This document shows positions 1 to 10,448 of a stretch of DNA of 64,000 nucleotides, piece by piece; the stretch's first letter is position 1, and every line of letters starts with the position of its first letter. Made by a program: the position numbers and the translations under genes. The notes under the pieces were generated by a model. That model searched no databases and was not told the origin of the DNA. It saw only the letters and a program-made list of their open reading frames with translations. Location of the stretch: assembly GCA_037349105.1 (NCBI GenBank), contig JAYJMM010000028.1, positions 2,728,001-2,792,000 on the forward strand, read 5' to 3'. The stretch is from Limnomonas spitsbergensis (taxonomy: Eukaryota > Chlorophyta > Chlorophyceae > Chlamydomonadales).

Positions 1-27
1 GATGCAATTGCCCCCCCCCCCCTGCAG

Positions 28-3000
28 GAGCTGGACAAGGGCAAGATGAGTGAGGATGACATCGACACGCGCCTCAAGTGGGTGGGCTTCTTCCACCGCC
101 GCAAGATCACCTACGGCCGCTTCTTCATGCGCACCAAGCTGGCCAACGGCATCCAGACCTCGGCACAGGTAATACCCAGCTGCCTGCCTGCCTGCCTGCC
201 CCGCCTGCTTTATGCGCACCAAGCCATGGCCAACGGCATCCAGACCTTGACACAGGTAATACCCTTTGTGTGGGTCTCCTGTATGCACTTGGACAAGCGA
301 TATAGCTTGCTGGCAGTGGAAGGGGCACGTTTTACGACGTCTAGTCTTCGCCTCCCCCCCCGCAGATTTGTCGTTTGGCATTTGTTTAGGGGCTTGCTTC
401 CCGGAACATAAGTGTCTTCCTGACCGTTCGCGAAGAGCTGATAAGAAACTTAATCCTTGTTGTGTTCACAAAAACAAATGCACTTTTCGAGTCCTCAACT
501 CTTTAGCATGCTCACTGTGATTCATCATGCCGTACCTCCTCACACCTGGGTAGGGAAGTAGACGCCCTCCTCACACCTGGGTAGGAAAGAAGACCCCGTC
601 CAGGGTAGTAGGTGGATCGGCGGCTGAAGGATGCCGTGATTGCCGTCCCACCTCACACCTGCTGAGAAGATCACACTCCCCCAACCTTTTACCCTAATAC
701 CTCCCCTGAGAGCAGGTTTGCTGCCTGGCCGATTGCGATGCACCCTGCAGCGACGGCTGATCTTGCCGTCCCTCCCCACACTTCCTTAATTTGTTTACCG
801 TAATACCTCCCCTGGGAGCAGTTCGCTGCCTGGCCGACATGATTGCGATGGCTGATCTTGCCGTCCCTCCCCACACCTCCTTAACCCTGCACCCTCAACC
901 TGAAGCCCTGCTGGTTAACACGTCTGCTGCCTGGCCGGTATGTCTTGCGATGCACCCTGCAACGACGGCTCATTTGCTGTCCCTCCCCAGTCCCCACGCT
1001 TACTGAGTATGTTTCTTAACCTGAACCCTGAACCCTCACACTAATCCCTCACCCTAAACCCTACTGAGCAGGTCCGCTGTCTGGCCGATATTGTGGCGAT
1101 GCACCCCGACGATGGCTGCGCTGACATCACAACGCGCCAGAACTGGCAGATCCGCGGCATGAAGAAGGAGGATATCCCCGGCATCCTTGCCCGCCTGAAG
1201 GCCGTCGGTCTCACGTCGCTGCAGACGGGGCTGGACAACCACAGGTAGGGGGTGCCAGGACGGCAGATGAGGCCCTGATCCCGTGGAGTTCACTAATCCG
1301 TTTAAAAGACAGTTCGCCCATTGTGTCCGTACGGTACAGGCATCCGTACCATACCGTTTGACCGCACCTCATTTTCACCCTTTCTCCAGGAACACGGTCG
1401 GCAACCCGCTGGCAGGCATTGACGCCGAGGAGATCATCGACACGTACCCCATCTGCCAGCTGATCGATCGCTACATCTTGAACGATGGCAAGGTGCGTGC
1501 TACGCTTGATAGGGTATTGAGATAGGGTATTGGCGCGGCCACCCTGCATGCTACAACTTCAACGATGACATGATACATCCTGAACAATGGGAATGAGGTG
1601 GATCCTAAGAACCAAATATCTTGAAGGAGGGCAAGGTGCGTGCTGTGCTTGATGGGGATGCGTGCCTAGCTCCCTCGAGCCCCCGCATTTCCACGCCTTG
1701 GAATGAATCGAAATTAAATCAATCAAAATCAGAATCATAAAAAAACTTTCTCCTTGCCCCCCCCATCCTCTCTCATTGTGTGATTTTGCGACTCCTCTTC
1801 GACCCCCTTCCTCTCATTTCCATTTAATAGATACACAAAATACTGCCCTCAGCCCACACTCCCGTTTCCACTCCTGGAAATCAATCAAATTCAGATGAAT
1901 AAAATCTCTTACCCTCTCTCCCATTTCCACTACCCTCAGGGCAACCCTGAGATAACCAACCTGCCTCGCAAGTGGAACGTGACGGTGGTCGGGACCCACG
2001 ACCTGTTCGAGCACCCACACATCAACGACCTGGCTTTTATGCCCGCCACCAAGGTGAGCTGCCCTTCCCTTGCTCCTAGGTAGGCTGCCCATGCTTAAAA
2101 CAGCCACCGAGGTTAATCGGGTTTTGTAACAGAAACATCGGGCCTCCCCCGGCCCCGGAACCGGACCCCCCCCCCCCCTGGGCCTGTTTGGGCACCCACA
2201 CATTAACAACCTGGCTGGCATGCCCGCCACCAAGGTGAGTTGCCCTGTCGCATACCTGCCACTGGGTTTTGGAACAGAAGAACCTGACCTCCTCCGATTC
2301 ATTCCAAGGTTCTCACAAAACTGCCCAGATCTGCTCAGGTCTTCAGAGATCTGCTCAGATCTGCTCTGTGATATCAAGTGGCTCAAGGAACTCCTGCTCC
2401 CTTTATTTGTAACCCCTAACTCCTAACCCTGAATCATCAACCCTTATCCCTAAACCATTGACCCTTAACACATCCAGGACGGTGTCATGGGCTTCAATGT
2501 GCTGGTGGGCGGCTTCTTCTCGGCAACGCGATGCGCTGAGGCCATCCCCATGGACGCCTGGGTGCCGGTCGACCAGGTGGTCGCCATGACGCACGCGACG
2601 CTGACGGCCTTCCGCGATTTTGGCGCCCGCGCCAGCCGCCAGAAGGCACGCATGATGTGGCTGATTGAGGATATGGGCATTGAGAAGTGGCGGGCAGAGA
2701 TCACTCGCCGGATGCCTGGCTTCACGCTGGTGAGGTGGGGTGGAGGAGGATGCTTCTGGGGTCCCTGGGTTGATGTGACGCTGGGTCGATTGAAATAGAT
2801 CAGGCACTGTGCGCCAGATGCCTGGCTTCACGCTGGTCAGGGGAGGTTGACGGTCATTATCATGCACAGCAGGTGCCCTTCCCACTGCCAGCCCACTACC
2901 CTTTCCTAGGCCTAATCAGCCCCCTCACTGCCACTGCCCCTTACTTGATGAGCAGGCGAGTGCCGGCATCATGCTACCCCCCTCACACACACTGCCTCTC

Positions 3001-6000
3001 ACTGCCACTGCCACTGCCACTGCCCTCCCTCCCGGCCATTATCAAGCACAGCAGGTGCCCTTCCCAGCCCCCCACCGCCCCTTCCCACGCCTAACCAGCC
3101 CCCCACTGCCCCTCCCCCACTGCCCCTCACTCGTTTAACAGGCGAGTGCTGGCATCGACCTGTGTGACCCCACTCGCAAGCGCCGCTCCCTCTTTGGCGT
3201 GCACGCACAGAAGCAGCCCGGCCTGAACTTCGTCGGCCTGAGCGTCCCAGTGGGGCGACTGGAGGCGCAGGACATGTACACCATTGCAGACCTGGCAGAC
3301 AAATATGGAAACGGTGAGGATGGGTGTGGGGGAGTTTGCTTTGTGACAGGGTGGGTGGGTGGGGAGAGTGTGACAGGGTGAATGTGAATGGTGGTGGATT
3401 TGCCTGTATGTGTGTTGGGGGTGGATGGCGAGTTGGTGGTGGTAAAAAGTGGTGGATGTGAATGGTGGTGGATGGTAGCCCACCTAGCTACACGGCCGAA
3501 CGGGTGGCTTCCTTGATCCACGCGCCTCATGGCATATCGTTTATTTATGATTGTGGATTTAATTGGTGGAAGCCAAGTCGGAAAAAGAGAAAACACTGAC
3601 TGGATCCACTGTCAGGTGAGATGTGGAGCAGAACTTTTTGCTGCCCGGTGTGTAGCTGACACGTGGCTGACATGTAGCTGAATCACAAAAAGACAACCGC
3701 TGACTGGCCTCTTAACCCTTCACCCTTCACCTGTGTGTGCCAGGTGAGGTCCGGCTGACCGTGGAGCAGAACTTCCTACTGCCTGGTGTGCCTGACGCCA
3801 AGGTGGCGGAGCTGCTGGCTGAGCCGCTGCTGCAGAAGTTCACGTGAGAGCGGATTTGTGTGTGGGGGGGTGGAGTGTGTGTGTGTGTTGACGAAGATAA
3901 TTTGTAAGGGGTGTGAGAAGGGATGTGTGTGTGCAGGGGGGTGCTTCTGTGCCTGCCGCCAAGGTGGAGGTGTTGGTGGCCAAACCGCTGCTGCAGAAGT
4001 TCATGTGAGGGGGGATGTGTCATATTTGTGGGGAGTGGGGGCGGGTGCTTCTGTGCCAGACCCCAAGGTGGCGGCGCTGCTGGCTGAGCAAAGCCAGTCA
4101 ATTAATGTAATTTCAGATTCAGAGCAACACTCCTAGATACGCTGCTTGAATGTGAAGGTACCTTGCGACTGACTTTCTGTAGGAGTGAATAGTTGTATGT
4201 TTGTGTTAAGTTGAGTTGTGTGTTTTACCAAGTTCCCATCCATGCGCCTGCCTGCCTGCAGCCCGACACCCGGCCGCATCATGTCTGGCCTCGTGTCATG
4301 CACTGGCAACCAGTTCTGCGGGTTCAGCAACATCGCCACTAAGGAGGAGGGCTGGAGGGTGAGAGAGAACTGGCCTAGGAGACGCATCCTGTAGATCTAA
4401 GATCTAGATGCAGATAGATTTTTGGATGAGGCCCCTCCGGCCAGCAGTCGGCGTGTAGCTGACATGTAGGTGAGTCTCAAAGAAAGAAACACTGTGTACT
4501 GTACAATCTGCACACTGCCAACAGGCATTTCAACTAGGCTTTACCTTGCTGCGGCTCCTCATCTTCCTGCTGCTCTACTGCTTCTGCTCCTGTTGCACCC
4601 CTTCCAGTGACTAAGCTCTGTGTTTTTTCTTGCCTGCCCCTGCTCCTGCTCTGCTGTGCCACTGCTGCACATACTGACCATGCCAAGAACTCGCGGTGTG
4701 CGCCACAGACAGACTTTCCTGTCCGCCTGACTAACGGTAGCTGGCCTCCACCCTCTTTCTCCCGTCTCTCTCCCCTCAGGTTGCGGAGCACCTCGAGAGT
4801 GTGTTGGACTTCCCCACGGACGTCCGCATGCACTGGACCGGCTGCCCCAACACCTGCGGGCAGGTCCAGGTCGGAGACATCGGCCTCCTTGGGACACAGG
4901 TGAGGCTTTAATTAAATCAAGCCCCCCGTCCACACCTACACCCGGCAGGCCATAGCTGACGAAGGGATATTCGTATATTCGCATGAAACGTGTGCATCCA
5001 TACCGTACTATCACTGCTAATTGGCATCCATTATGGTCTCAAAACATGAAACCACTATGGATAAAGTGGCCTTACAAATTAAGACGGTCGTACCAAACCT
5101 GGATAATCGTAAAAGTCGTATTTATTGCGAAAAAATGTGCTTTTAACGCGCTTTCTCCTCTAATTCAGGACGCACGCTATTAAGAGCATATATAATGATA
5201 TGAACAGATTCGTTGAAGTCTCCCTCGGCGGCAGGGGCCGGCATGGATCGGCAACTGCCACCCACAGAAAGCTTTACCACCTGTTTTCACCCGATAGCCG
5301 CGGTTGCGGTGCATGCCGTAAGAAGCAGCAGGTGGAGGCTATGAGGCAGCAGCAGCTTCAGAACAAGTAGTGCAGTGTGGGATGTGTGGTCCCCTTGTCT
5401 GAGATGGCTGTTTTTGACAAAACCAATTTTAAAATGATTTTGAGAGAAACCAAATTCGGGTTAAAAAAAAATCTTCATGCCTATGTTGGATATAAATAGG
5501 CTTCATTCAAGGCCAAGACATGGAACCAAAGCTAAAGAATACCAATTAGGAATGACGGTACGGTATCTACATCCCCAATCCACAGATTTCTTTTGCCATG
5601 CTTTAGAATAAACATTGTTTGGGGTTCAGGGATCCATGAATAAACCAATTACCGATTGTGAACGCCAGTTTGCTGTCAGAAATGAAGAGTTGTGGTGTCG
5701 ATAATCTGCGCTGTGGGTAGAGCAGTTAAAGAAATGTTTTTGATGCCCGAGGGATAAGGCAAAGCAAATCTGCGGTATATGAATGTCTCTGTCACCAATC
5801 AAGACACTTATGGCTGGCTGGCTGTTTTCTCTGACGTTATATTATTATGTACAACCCAGGGCAAATAAAGAACCTCGATAGACCAAGGGGAAGGTCCTGG
5901 GCGGTCAACATCACTGTTTGTTTCCTGACGGTATGACACCCTCAACCCTCAACCCTCAACCCCAAACCCTTAACTTAGGTTAAGAACCTCAACGGACCGG

Positions 6001-7828
6001 GGAAGGTCCCTGCGGTTGATATCATGGTCGGAGGCCGCATTGGCGCGGATTCGCACCTGGCAGAGATCTGGAAGCAGGGTGTGCGCCTGGAGAACGACCT
6101 GCTGCCTGTCCTGGAGGAGCTTTGCATCGACAAGTTCGGCGCAACGCGCCGCGCGACGCCGCTGCCCAACCCCATGCGCTTCAAGACGCTCAAGAAGATG
6201 TCCCACCAGCTCGTGCCGAAGGTGGCGGCGGCTGTTACTGCTGCGCCGACACATGTGTGCATGGATTGCGGCTACCTGTATGCGCCGCCCTCAGCGGAGT
6301 TCAGCTTCGAGAAGCTGTCTGAAGACTGGGCCTGCCCCGCCTGCGGTGCAGACAAAAAACGGTTCAAGGATGCTGGCGAGCCGGCCGCTGTGACAGCGCC
6401 TGTAGTCCGCTCGTCTGTTGCGGGGCCTATCGCATTGGACCCCACCCAGCCCATCAAGCTGACCTTGTTGGAGAAGGAGACAATCAGCCACGACACGCGG
6501 CGCTTCCGCTTTGCCCTTCCAACGGAGAAGCACGTGCTGGGCCTGCCTGTCGGGCAGCATGTGACGCTGTCGTTCACAAGTCCCGAGGGAGAGCTTGTCT
6601 CACGGCCGTATACGCCCACCTCCAGCGACCGCGAGATTGGCTACGTCGACTTTGTCATTAAGGTGAGGAGACAAGTGTGGAGAGCAGCAGCTTGGTGCCT
6701 AGTCCCGCATCAAGAGTGTGCGCGAGTTCAAGCAAATGGCTTCCAATATAACACAAGATCAGTGCGCAAAGTTCCCCCCGAGCATTTTGCTATTTTTGTT
6801 TTGGGGGGTAGGAGTCGCGGAGGCTAACGACGATCATGGTATGTACGCAAATTGCGCCGAGGCAAACCCCACCCAAAAAAGTCCTCTGGACTTATGGCGC
6901 AGGTGTCGTTGCGGTCATATCCTCAAAATGGCCTCCTTGCCGCCCAGTGCTTGAATCCACCGCGTACATGTCTGCCCATGCGTTGCAGGTGTACTATGCT
7001 GGAGTGAACTCCAAATTCCCGGCAGGCGGGAAGATGTCCCAGCACCTAGAGTCCCTCAACGTGGGGGACACCATGAACTTCCAGGGCCCCACCGGTCGCA
7101 TCACGTACACCGGGGGAGGCGTGTTCTCTGTCAAGGACTATGCGGCAGGCACCGACACGGCCAGGCCCGCGGCCACGGCCTTGGGCATGATTGCCGGCGG
7201 TACGGGTATCACGCCCATGATGCAAGTGGCACGTGAGATCCTCGCCCGCAAGGAGGACATTGAGATCCGGATGCTGGTGGCCAACCAGGTAAGAGAGACA
7301 GTCACGGCTTGACATGGGTGGGATTTGATATGGGTGCACGGTATGTGTCATTTTGCCGAGCCGTCGCTGACACAAACTTTCTCTGTCTGGCTGACAGCAT
7401 GTCCGACACCTCTGTTTTGTAGACGGAGGCCGACATCTTGATGCGTCCCGAGCTGGATCGCATGCAAGTTGAGTTCCCCCAGGTCAAGGTCTTCTACACG
7501 TTGGACCGGCCGCCCTCAGGATGGCGCCAGGGCTCAGGCTTCATCACCGAGGATATGCTCAAGGTGGGGGGGGGGCACATGGGTTGAAACTCCAAACCCT
7601 TGTCTATATTATCCGGGTGGCTGCTTTGACGCTTGTGCCTTGATTTTAGCAACCTTGAAGGAGTCGAGAGTGCTGATTGTTCCCTTGTGTGCCTCGTAGG
7701 AGCGGATGCCTGCATCGGGTCCCCACACCCAGATCTTGCTGTGTGGACCGCCGCCCATGATCAACTTCGCATGTTTGCCCAACCTGGAGAAGCTTGGATT
7801 CAAGATGGAGAACATTCTTATGTTCTAA
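28..7828 (+). CDS. NIR: Nitrite reductase-rubredoxin-cytochrome b5 reductase fusion (13 exons, 5' partial)
   Basis: Chloroplast-type ferredoxin-nitrite reductase reduces nitrite to ammonium with siroheme and a 4Fe-4S cluster; this one carries two extra C-terminal redox domains. Exons: 28-168, 1072-1244, 1390-1492, 1940-2053, 2478-2729, 3142-3313, 3744-3843, 4262-4358, 4780-4899, 5979-6662, 6989-7288, 7423-7563, 7700-7828. All introns are GT-AG and phases close exactly (2,526 nt, 841 visible codons plus TAA at 7826-7828). The N-terminus (transit peptide and first exons) is upstream of the window. Recognised blocks include [42 protein letters not shown] and [15 protein letters not shown]. The order is nitrite reductase, rubredoxin, FAD/NAD reductase. 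The fusion is known from prasinophytes (recalled knowledge). It faces the nitrate reductase gene tail to tail. Confidence 0.95.
212..259 (+). repeat. Duplicated 3' edge of NIR exon 28-168, with donor
   Basis: The last about 45 nt of the exon plus its splice donor (GCACCAAG...CACAGGTAATACC) recur 85 bp downstream, inside the intron, with few mismatches. The GT donor is preserved, so it could compete as a 5' splice site. Confidence 0.9.
708..975 (+). repeat. Three duplicated copies of the acceptor and 5' edge of NIR exon 1072-1244
   Basis: The true acceptor region (GAGCAG then GTCCGCTGTCTGGCCGAT, followed by GCGATGCACCCCGACGATGG) is echoed at about 708-771, 808-866 and 905-975. Each copy has a recognisable CTGCCTGGCCG core followed by GCGATG. 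The first two keep GAGCAG. The rest of intron 169-1071 shows only simple C/T-rich sequence and CCCTAA-like tracts near 1019-1064. Confidence 0.88.
1572..1665 (+). repeat. Duplicated 3' edge and donor of NIR exon 1390-1492
   Basis: The exon end plus donor (GGCAAGGTGCGTGCT, then CGCTTGAT) recurs at about 1629-1655, and a weaker echo of the ACATCCTGAACAATGG part lies at 1573-1590. The donor GT is conserved in the second copy. Confidence 0.82.
2183..2255 (+). repeat. Duplicated 3' edge and donor of NIR exon 1940-2053
   Basis: About 65 nt (GCACCCACACAT...CATGCCCGCCACCAAGGTGAG) are repeated 170 bp downstream with the donor GTGAG intact and a few substitutions in the body. A 13-nt C run precedes the copy. 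Confidence 0.9.
2812..2975 (+). repeat. Duplicated exon edges in the intron between exons 2478-2729 and 3142-3313
   Basis: Two events: 2812-2843 repeats the 3' edge of the upstream exon (ATGCCTGGCTTCACGCTGGT), and about 2950-2975 repeats the acceptor and start of the downstream exon (GAGCAGGCGAGTGCCGGCAT versus the real AACAGGCGAGTGCTGGCAT). Between and after them lie C-rich CACTGCC repeats (2876-3125). Confidence 0.85.
3612..3655 (+). repeat. Duplicated acceptor and 5' edge of NIR exon 3744-3843
   Basis: GTCAGGTGAGATGTGGAGCAGAACTTTTTGCTGCCCGGTGTG repeats the real exon start around 3738-3790, with an internal deletion. It is followed by a dispersed TGTAGCTGACA motif that also occurs at 4452, about 56210 and 63410-63630. 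Confidence 0.85.
3946..4092 (+). repeat. Two duplicated copies of the 3' edge of NIR exon 3744-3843
   Basis: The exon end (GTGCCTGACGCCAAGGTGGC...CTGCAGAAGTTCAC plus donor GTGAG) recurs at 3946-4013 with donor, and as a shorter copy at 4053-4092 (CAGACCCCAAGGTGGCGGCG...GCTGAGC). Both copies are diverged and would not preserve protein sequence if used. Confidence 0.88.
5200..5370 (+). other. Small unrecognised open frame in the NIR intron 4900-5978
   Basis: ATG at 5200 to TAG at 5368-5370 gives 56 residues, rich in basic residues and Gln, with a CGAC pair ([17 protein letters not shown]). It is preceded by an A/T-rich TATATAATGATA stretch. I do not recognise it. It could be chance, an exon remnant of an inserted element, or an alternative exon. 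The remaining intron sequence holds only the MITE-like segment at about 5600-5785. Confidence 0.2.
5600..5785 (+). mobile_element. MITE-like fragment in NIR intron
   Basis: The segment ATTGTGAACGCCAG...TTAAAGAAAT...GCCCGAGGGATAAGGC...AAATCTGCGGTA matches a segment at about 38672-38801 in a nitrate reductase intron. That copy has inverted termini of the TACNGTAGATTTG...CTTCCCTC type. Only the right end is clear here. Confidence 0.5.
5862..5912 (+). repeat. Duplicated 5' edge of NIR exon 5979-6662
   Basis: AAAGAACCTCGATAGACCAAGGGGAAGGTCC...GGTCAACATCA repeats the beginning of the exon (TTAAGAACCTCAACGGACCG...GGTTGATATCATGG), about 110 bp upstream of it. A CCCTCAACCCTCAACCC tract fills 5939-5972, just before the true acceptor. 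Confidence 0.85.
6252..6377 (+). other. Rubredoxin domain inside the nitrite reductase fusion
   Basis: About 42 residues with both metal knuckles: C-x2-C ([10 protein letters not shown]) and C-x2-C ([13 protein letters not shown]), separated by the usual EDW-containing spacer. This is the classical Fe(Cys)4 rubredoxin fold, a one-electron carrier. It sits in one large exon between the end of the nitrite reductase core and the FAD domain, placed to pass electrons from the reductase domain to the siroheme enzyme. That electron path is inference. Confidence 0.93.
6450..7828 (+). other. Cytochrome b5 reductase-like FAD/NAD(P)H domain at the C-terminus of the fusion
   Basis: Four exons encode a ferredoxin-NADP reductase-superfamily module. 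The FAD motif RPYTPTSS lies near 6603-6626, then [10 protein letters not shown], the pyridine-nucleotide loop [15 protein letters not shown] (exon 6989-7288), [13 protein letters not shown] (splice 7288/7423) and the terminal CGPPPM motif (exon 7700-7828). The chain ends in Met-Phe, close to the usual terminal Phe of this family. It resembles the reductase half of nitrate reductase, which is also in this window on the other strand. It could make the enzyme partly NAD(P)H-driven rather than only ferredoxin-driven (inference). Confidence 0.92.
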
Positions 7829-8029
7829 GCGGCAGTGGGACAGTGTGAACAAGATGGGATGCAGCGCCTAATAATAGCCAAGTCATAATGTAATTTTATG
7901 AAGTGTCAGTGACATGCCGCTACAGATATTGAGTATTTGAACTAGAATGTACTTTTAAACCAGCATGCGGGTTTGTGGTTTAGGTTTGTGTCACAGGATT
8001 CAAAAATGTGTTAACAAACCCCCTTCCCT
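7829..8029 (+). other. Presumed NIR 3' UTR / intergenic
   Basis: A/T-richer sequence follows the NIR stop codon. I see no ORF or repeat in it. The boundary at 8030 is where a terminal inverted repeat begins. Confidence 0.4.
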
Positions 8030-8994
8030 CGTGTCAAGTTTCCCGGGTGTGGAGTTCCCGAGTGTGAGACTACGAGTAGAATTGAGTAGGTACTGCAGTC
8101 TCCCTAGCCTGCAGCCACGCATATCGCATCAAACTCACTTGCGTCTTTCAGCGCGAGAGCTAGTTCCTCGCGTCATTTCACTTATTTCAATTGAATTGAT
8201 AAGGATTGTGGCCATCATTAGGTCGATCAAGTGATCGTACCCATCTCCGAACTGCGCAAAGATGAATGCCGACGCCCACAGCTCGCAGGATTCACATGAC
8301 ATGCTCATCCAGCAGCTATGCCGGCCGCAGTCTGCCGTAGGGGCAGCCCGGGTCCTCTTCTCATTGAATTATCGCTAATTCCTCGAACTCAACTGCGTCC
8401 AACATGCAGCTTGAATATGTACGCAAGACGCGATGTACTTAGCTCCTCGTGGCAATCAGGCGAAGGATCGTCGCAGCCCAATTTGACTTAGACTGCCCGC
8501 GTGCCGCAGTACCTTCTCAGTTCATACTCACAGAGACCCACACTCGGGAACCCTTGGGAAAGGCTTAAAAGACTTTGGCCCAAGAACGTTTTCCGCCAAG
8601 CAGACCATAAGCAGCGCGACAATCGTATCCTCTGCTTAATTGCTACAAGACTGGACAAAGTCTTTCAGTTCTTTATTAAAAAAAAACTTTTTTATTTGAG
8701 CGGAAGCCTTTAAGCAAAGATTTTACCCCTGCATGGTCGGGTAAAGCCTTGCCCCTGCATGGTCAATCGCTGCAAGATTCGACCGGGGGGCGCCAAAGAA
8801 AAGAATCCGCCTAAAGAAAAATAGCAGTCGTGTTGCTATTTTCCCACACCCCGGGGTATATCAGGCTCGTAGGGGAGTAACCTCTCAGTCTGGAAATGCA
8901 CTGCGTGTGGAGAGGTAACTCGAGCTACCTCGAGTTACCATTTCAACCATCTGACGGTAGTAGCTGAGCGACATTAAAAACAAACCCATTTGCA

Positions 8995-10448
8995 ATGAAC
9001 AGCATTCCGTTCAGTTTAGAGAAAAACAATAGCAAGATGGGGAAGAATCGCAGTTGGACATTCCAGATCAGAGGGCCAGTCATCACCAGCTTAAAGCTTT
9101 CACACGGCTACACAGACGTTCCAGATACCGCATCTATAGCTTCACTAGTTCTGGATATCCATGCAGCGCTGCAGACGAGCAGAAGCGACACAGCAAAGAC
9201 AGCGCTGTTGGGAGGGTGCTTCGACTTCGAGCATCCCAGCCATCTGCCATCAGCCAGCAGCCCCATGCTGCCCCATGCAGCTGTTGCTGCCTTTAGGCAG
9301 CTGCCATCAGCCAGCAGCCCCATGCTGCCCCATGCTGCCTCCAGCCAGCTGTCATCGGCCAGCAGCCCCATGCTGCCCCATGCAGCTGTTGCTGCCTTTA
9401 GGCAGCTGCCATCAGCCAGCAGCCCCATGATGCCCCATGCAACTGCTGCTGCCTTTAGGCAGCTGCCATCAGCCAGCAGCCCCATGATGCCCCATGCAGC
9501 TGCTGTTGCCCCTAGGCAGCTGCCATCAGCCAGCAGCCCCATGCTGCCCCATGCTGCCCCATGCTGCCTCCAGCCAGCTGCCATCAGCCAGCAGCCCCAT
9601 GCTGCCCCATGCAGCTGTTGCTGCTGCCTCCAGCCTGGTTCCAAATGCAGATGCAAATGTAGCCCCCAAGGATGCAGCCATGCAGCTCCAGCCTGGGGAG
9701 TGCTCCCGGCTCAAGCGGCCTTTTGAGGTCTCGCAATCTCAGAACAAGGCCCGGAAGGTGAGCTACTCAGCCAAACCTAGGCAGAGGAAGGGCATGTTTA
9801 TCCGGGAGTTCATGGGAGCCAGGCGTGCTACCATGACCAGTTGCTCCATGCCCATCAGCACTCCAACTGAGGTCACACTTTTTAACCAGCTTCTGCCCCT
9901 TCACACACGTGGACACAAGACGAATTTTGACAGCATGGCTAGGGCATTTAATGACGAGGTGGTCTGTGCTCTGAGACAGCAGCAACTTGTTGGGGGCCAA
10001 GGCAATCAGCTGACCACAAAAACAGCTCAGCATTTGGCAGCATTTGACAGGAAGGTGGCAACAGAGCTGTGCCGGCGAGGCACATCTGGCATGATGGAGG
10101 CCATCACGGGTACTGCTAAGCACTCTGCCCCCCTTCCTGTTGGTGTCCAGCAGGTCGTCAATGCTATGGATGCACTGATGCAGGCTTTTAAGGTGGTAGG
10201 GTCTAGCAGAGGGGGGGGGGCAAGAGAATTGCACACCCTCTTCCTCAGCTGGGCCATCAGTTCTTGCAGGGTCTGTCCAAGTCAAGAAGTGGAAGAGCAA
10301 GGCCAAGCTGGATGGGCCCAACAAGCAAGGGCAGGGGGCAAAGTCTTGCATATGCGGTTGGAGGTCAGATGGTAGCTTGGGGCTTCATGCTCACCATAGC
10401 ACGTGCGGGCCTTACCAAGCAAAGCACAGCATAACAGCAGCTACCTAG
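8995..10448 (+). pseudogene. Unrecognised repeat-rich protein, copy 1 (frameshifted)
   Basis: ATG at 8995 opens a frame with a Ser/Pro/Met/His/Ala repeat array (19-residue unit, about 9238-9610), then a conserved domain starting CSRLKRPFE, with RKGMFIREFMGARRAT, PISTPTEVTLFNQLLP and MARAFNDEVVCAL. The tail is Cys/His-rich (CICG...HAHHSTC...YQAKH) and ends at TAG 10446-10448. Two frame breaks are visible: one inside the repeat array near 9540-9560 (an 11-nt length change) and one at the ten-G run 10211-10220, where one G fewer or two more would restore the frame that matches copy 2. I do not know the family. Copy 2 at 12390-13255 has the same domain, so it is a real gene family, presumably mobile-element encoded. 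Confidence 0.55.
9238..9625 (+). repeat. 57-bp coding minisatellite (19-residue unit)
   Basis: Unit core CTGCCATCAGCCAGCAGCCC followed by CATGCTGCCCCATGCAGCTG and TTGCTGCCTTTAGGCAG. About six to seven imperfect units, with shortened CATGCTGCC slippage copies near 9330 and 9541-9565. It lies in the N-terminal part of the copy 1 gene. Confidence 0.85.

Larger units (their letters stand above)
28..6222 (+). other. Nitrite/sulfite reductase catalytic region of the fusion (10 exons)
   Basis: Two ferredoxin-like half-domains and the siroheme/4Fe-4S core are visible. The four cluster cysteines are present as C-x5-C (SCTGNQFC, exon 4262-4358) and C-x3-C (GCPNTCG, exon 4780-4899). The HPHIND block in exon 1940-2053 and the RIGADSHL block after 6024 match plant and algal nitrite reductases. 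The ordinary enzyme would end near the [15 protein letters not shown] stretch (about 6222); here the frame runs on. No cluster residue is missing, so the catalytic part looks intact. Confidence 0.93.

Noticed and set aside
7965..8234. Short + strand frame after NIR as a further exon
   Set aside because: NIR ends at TAA 7826-7828 after the family's normal C-terminus. This frame overlaps the TIR of the next element and has no domain.
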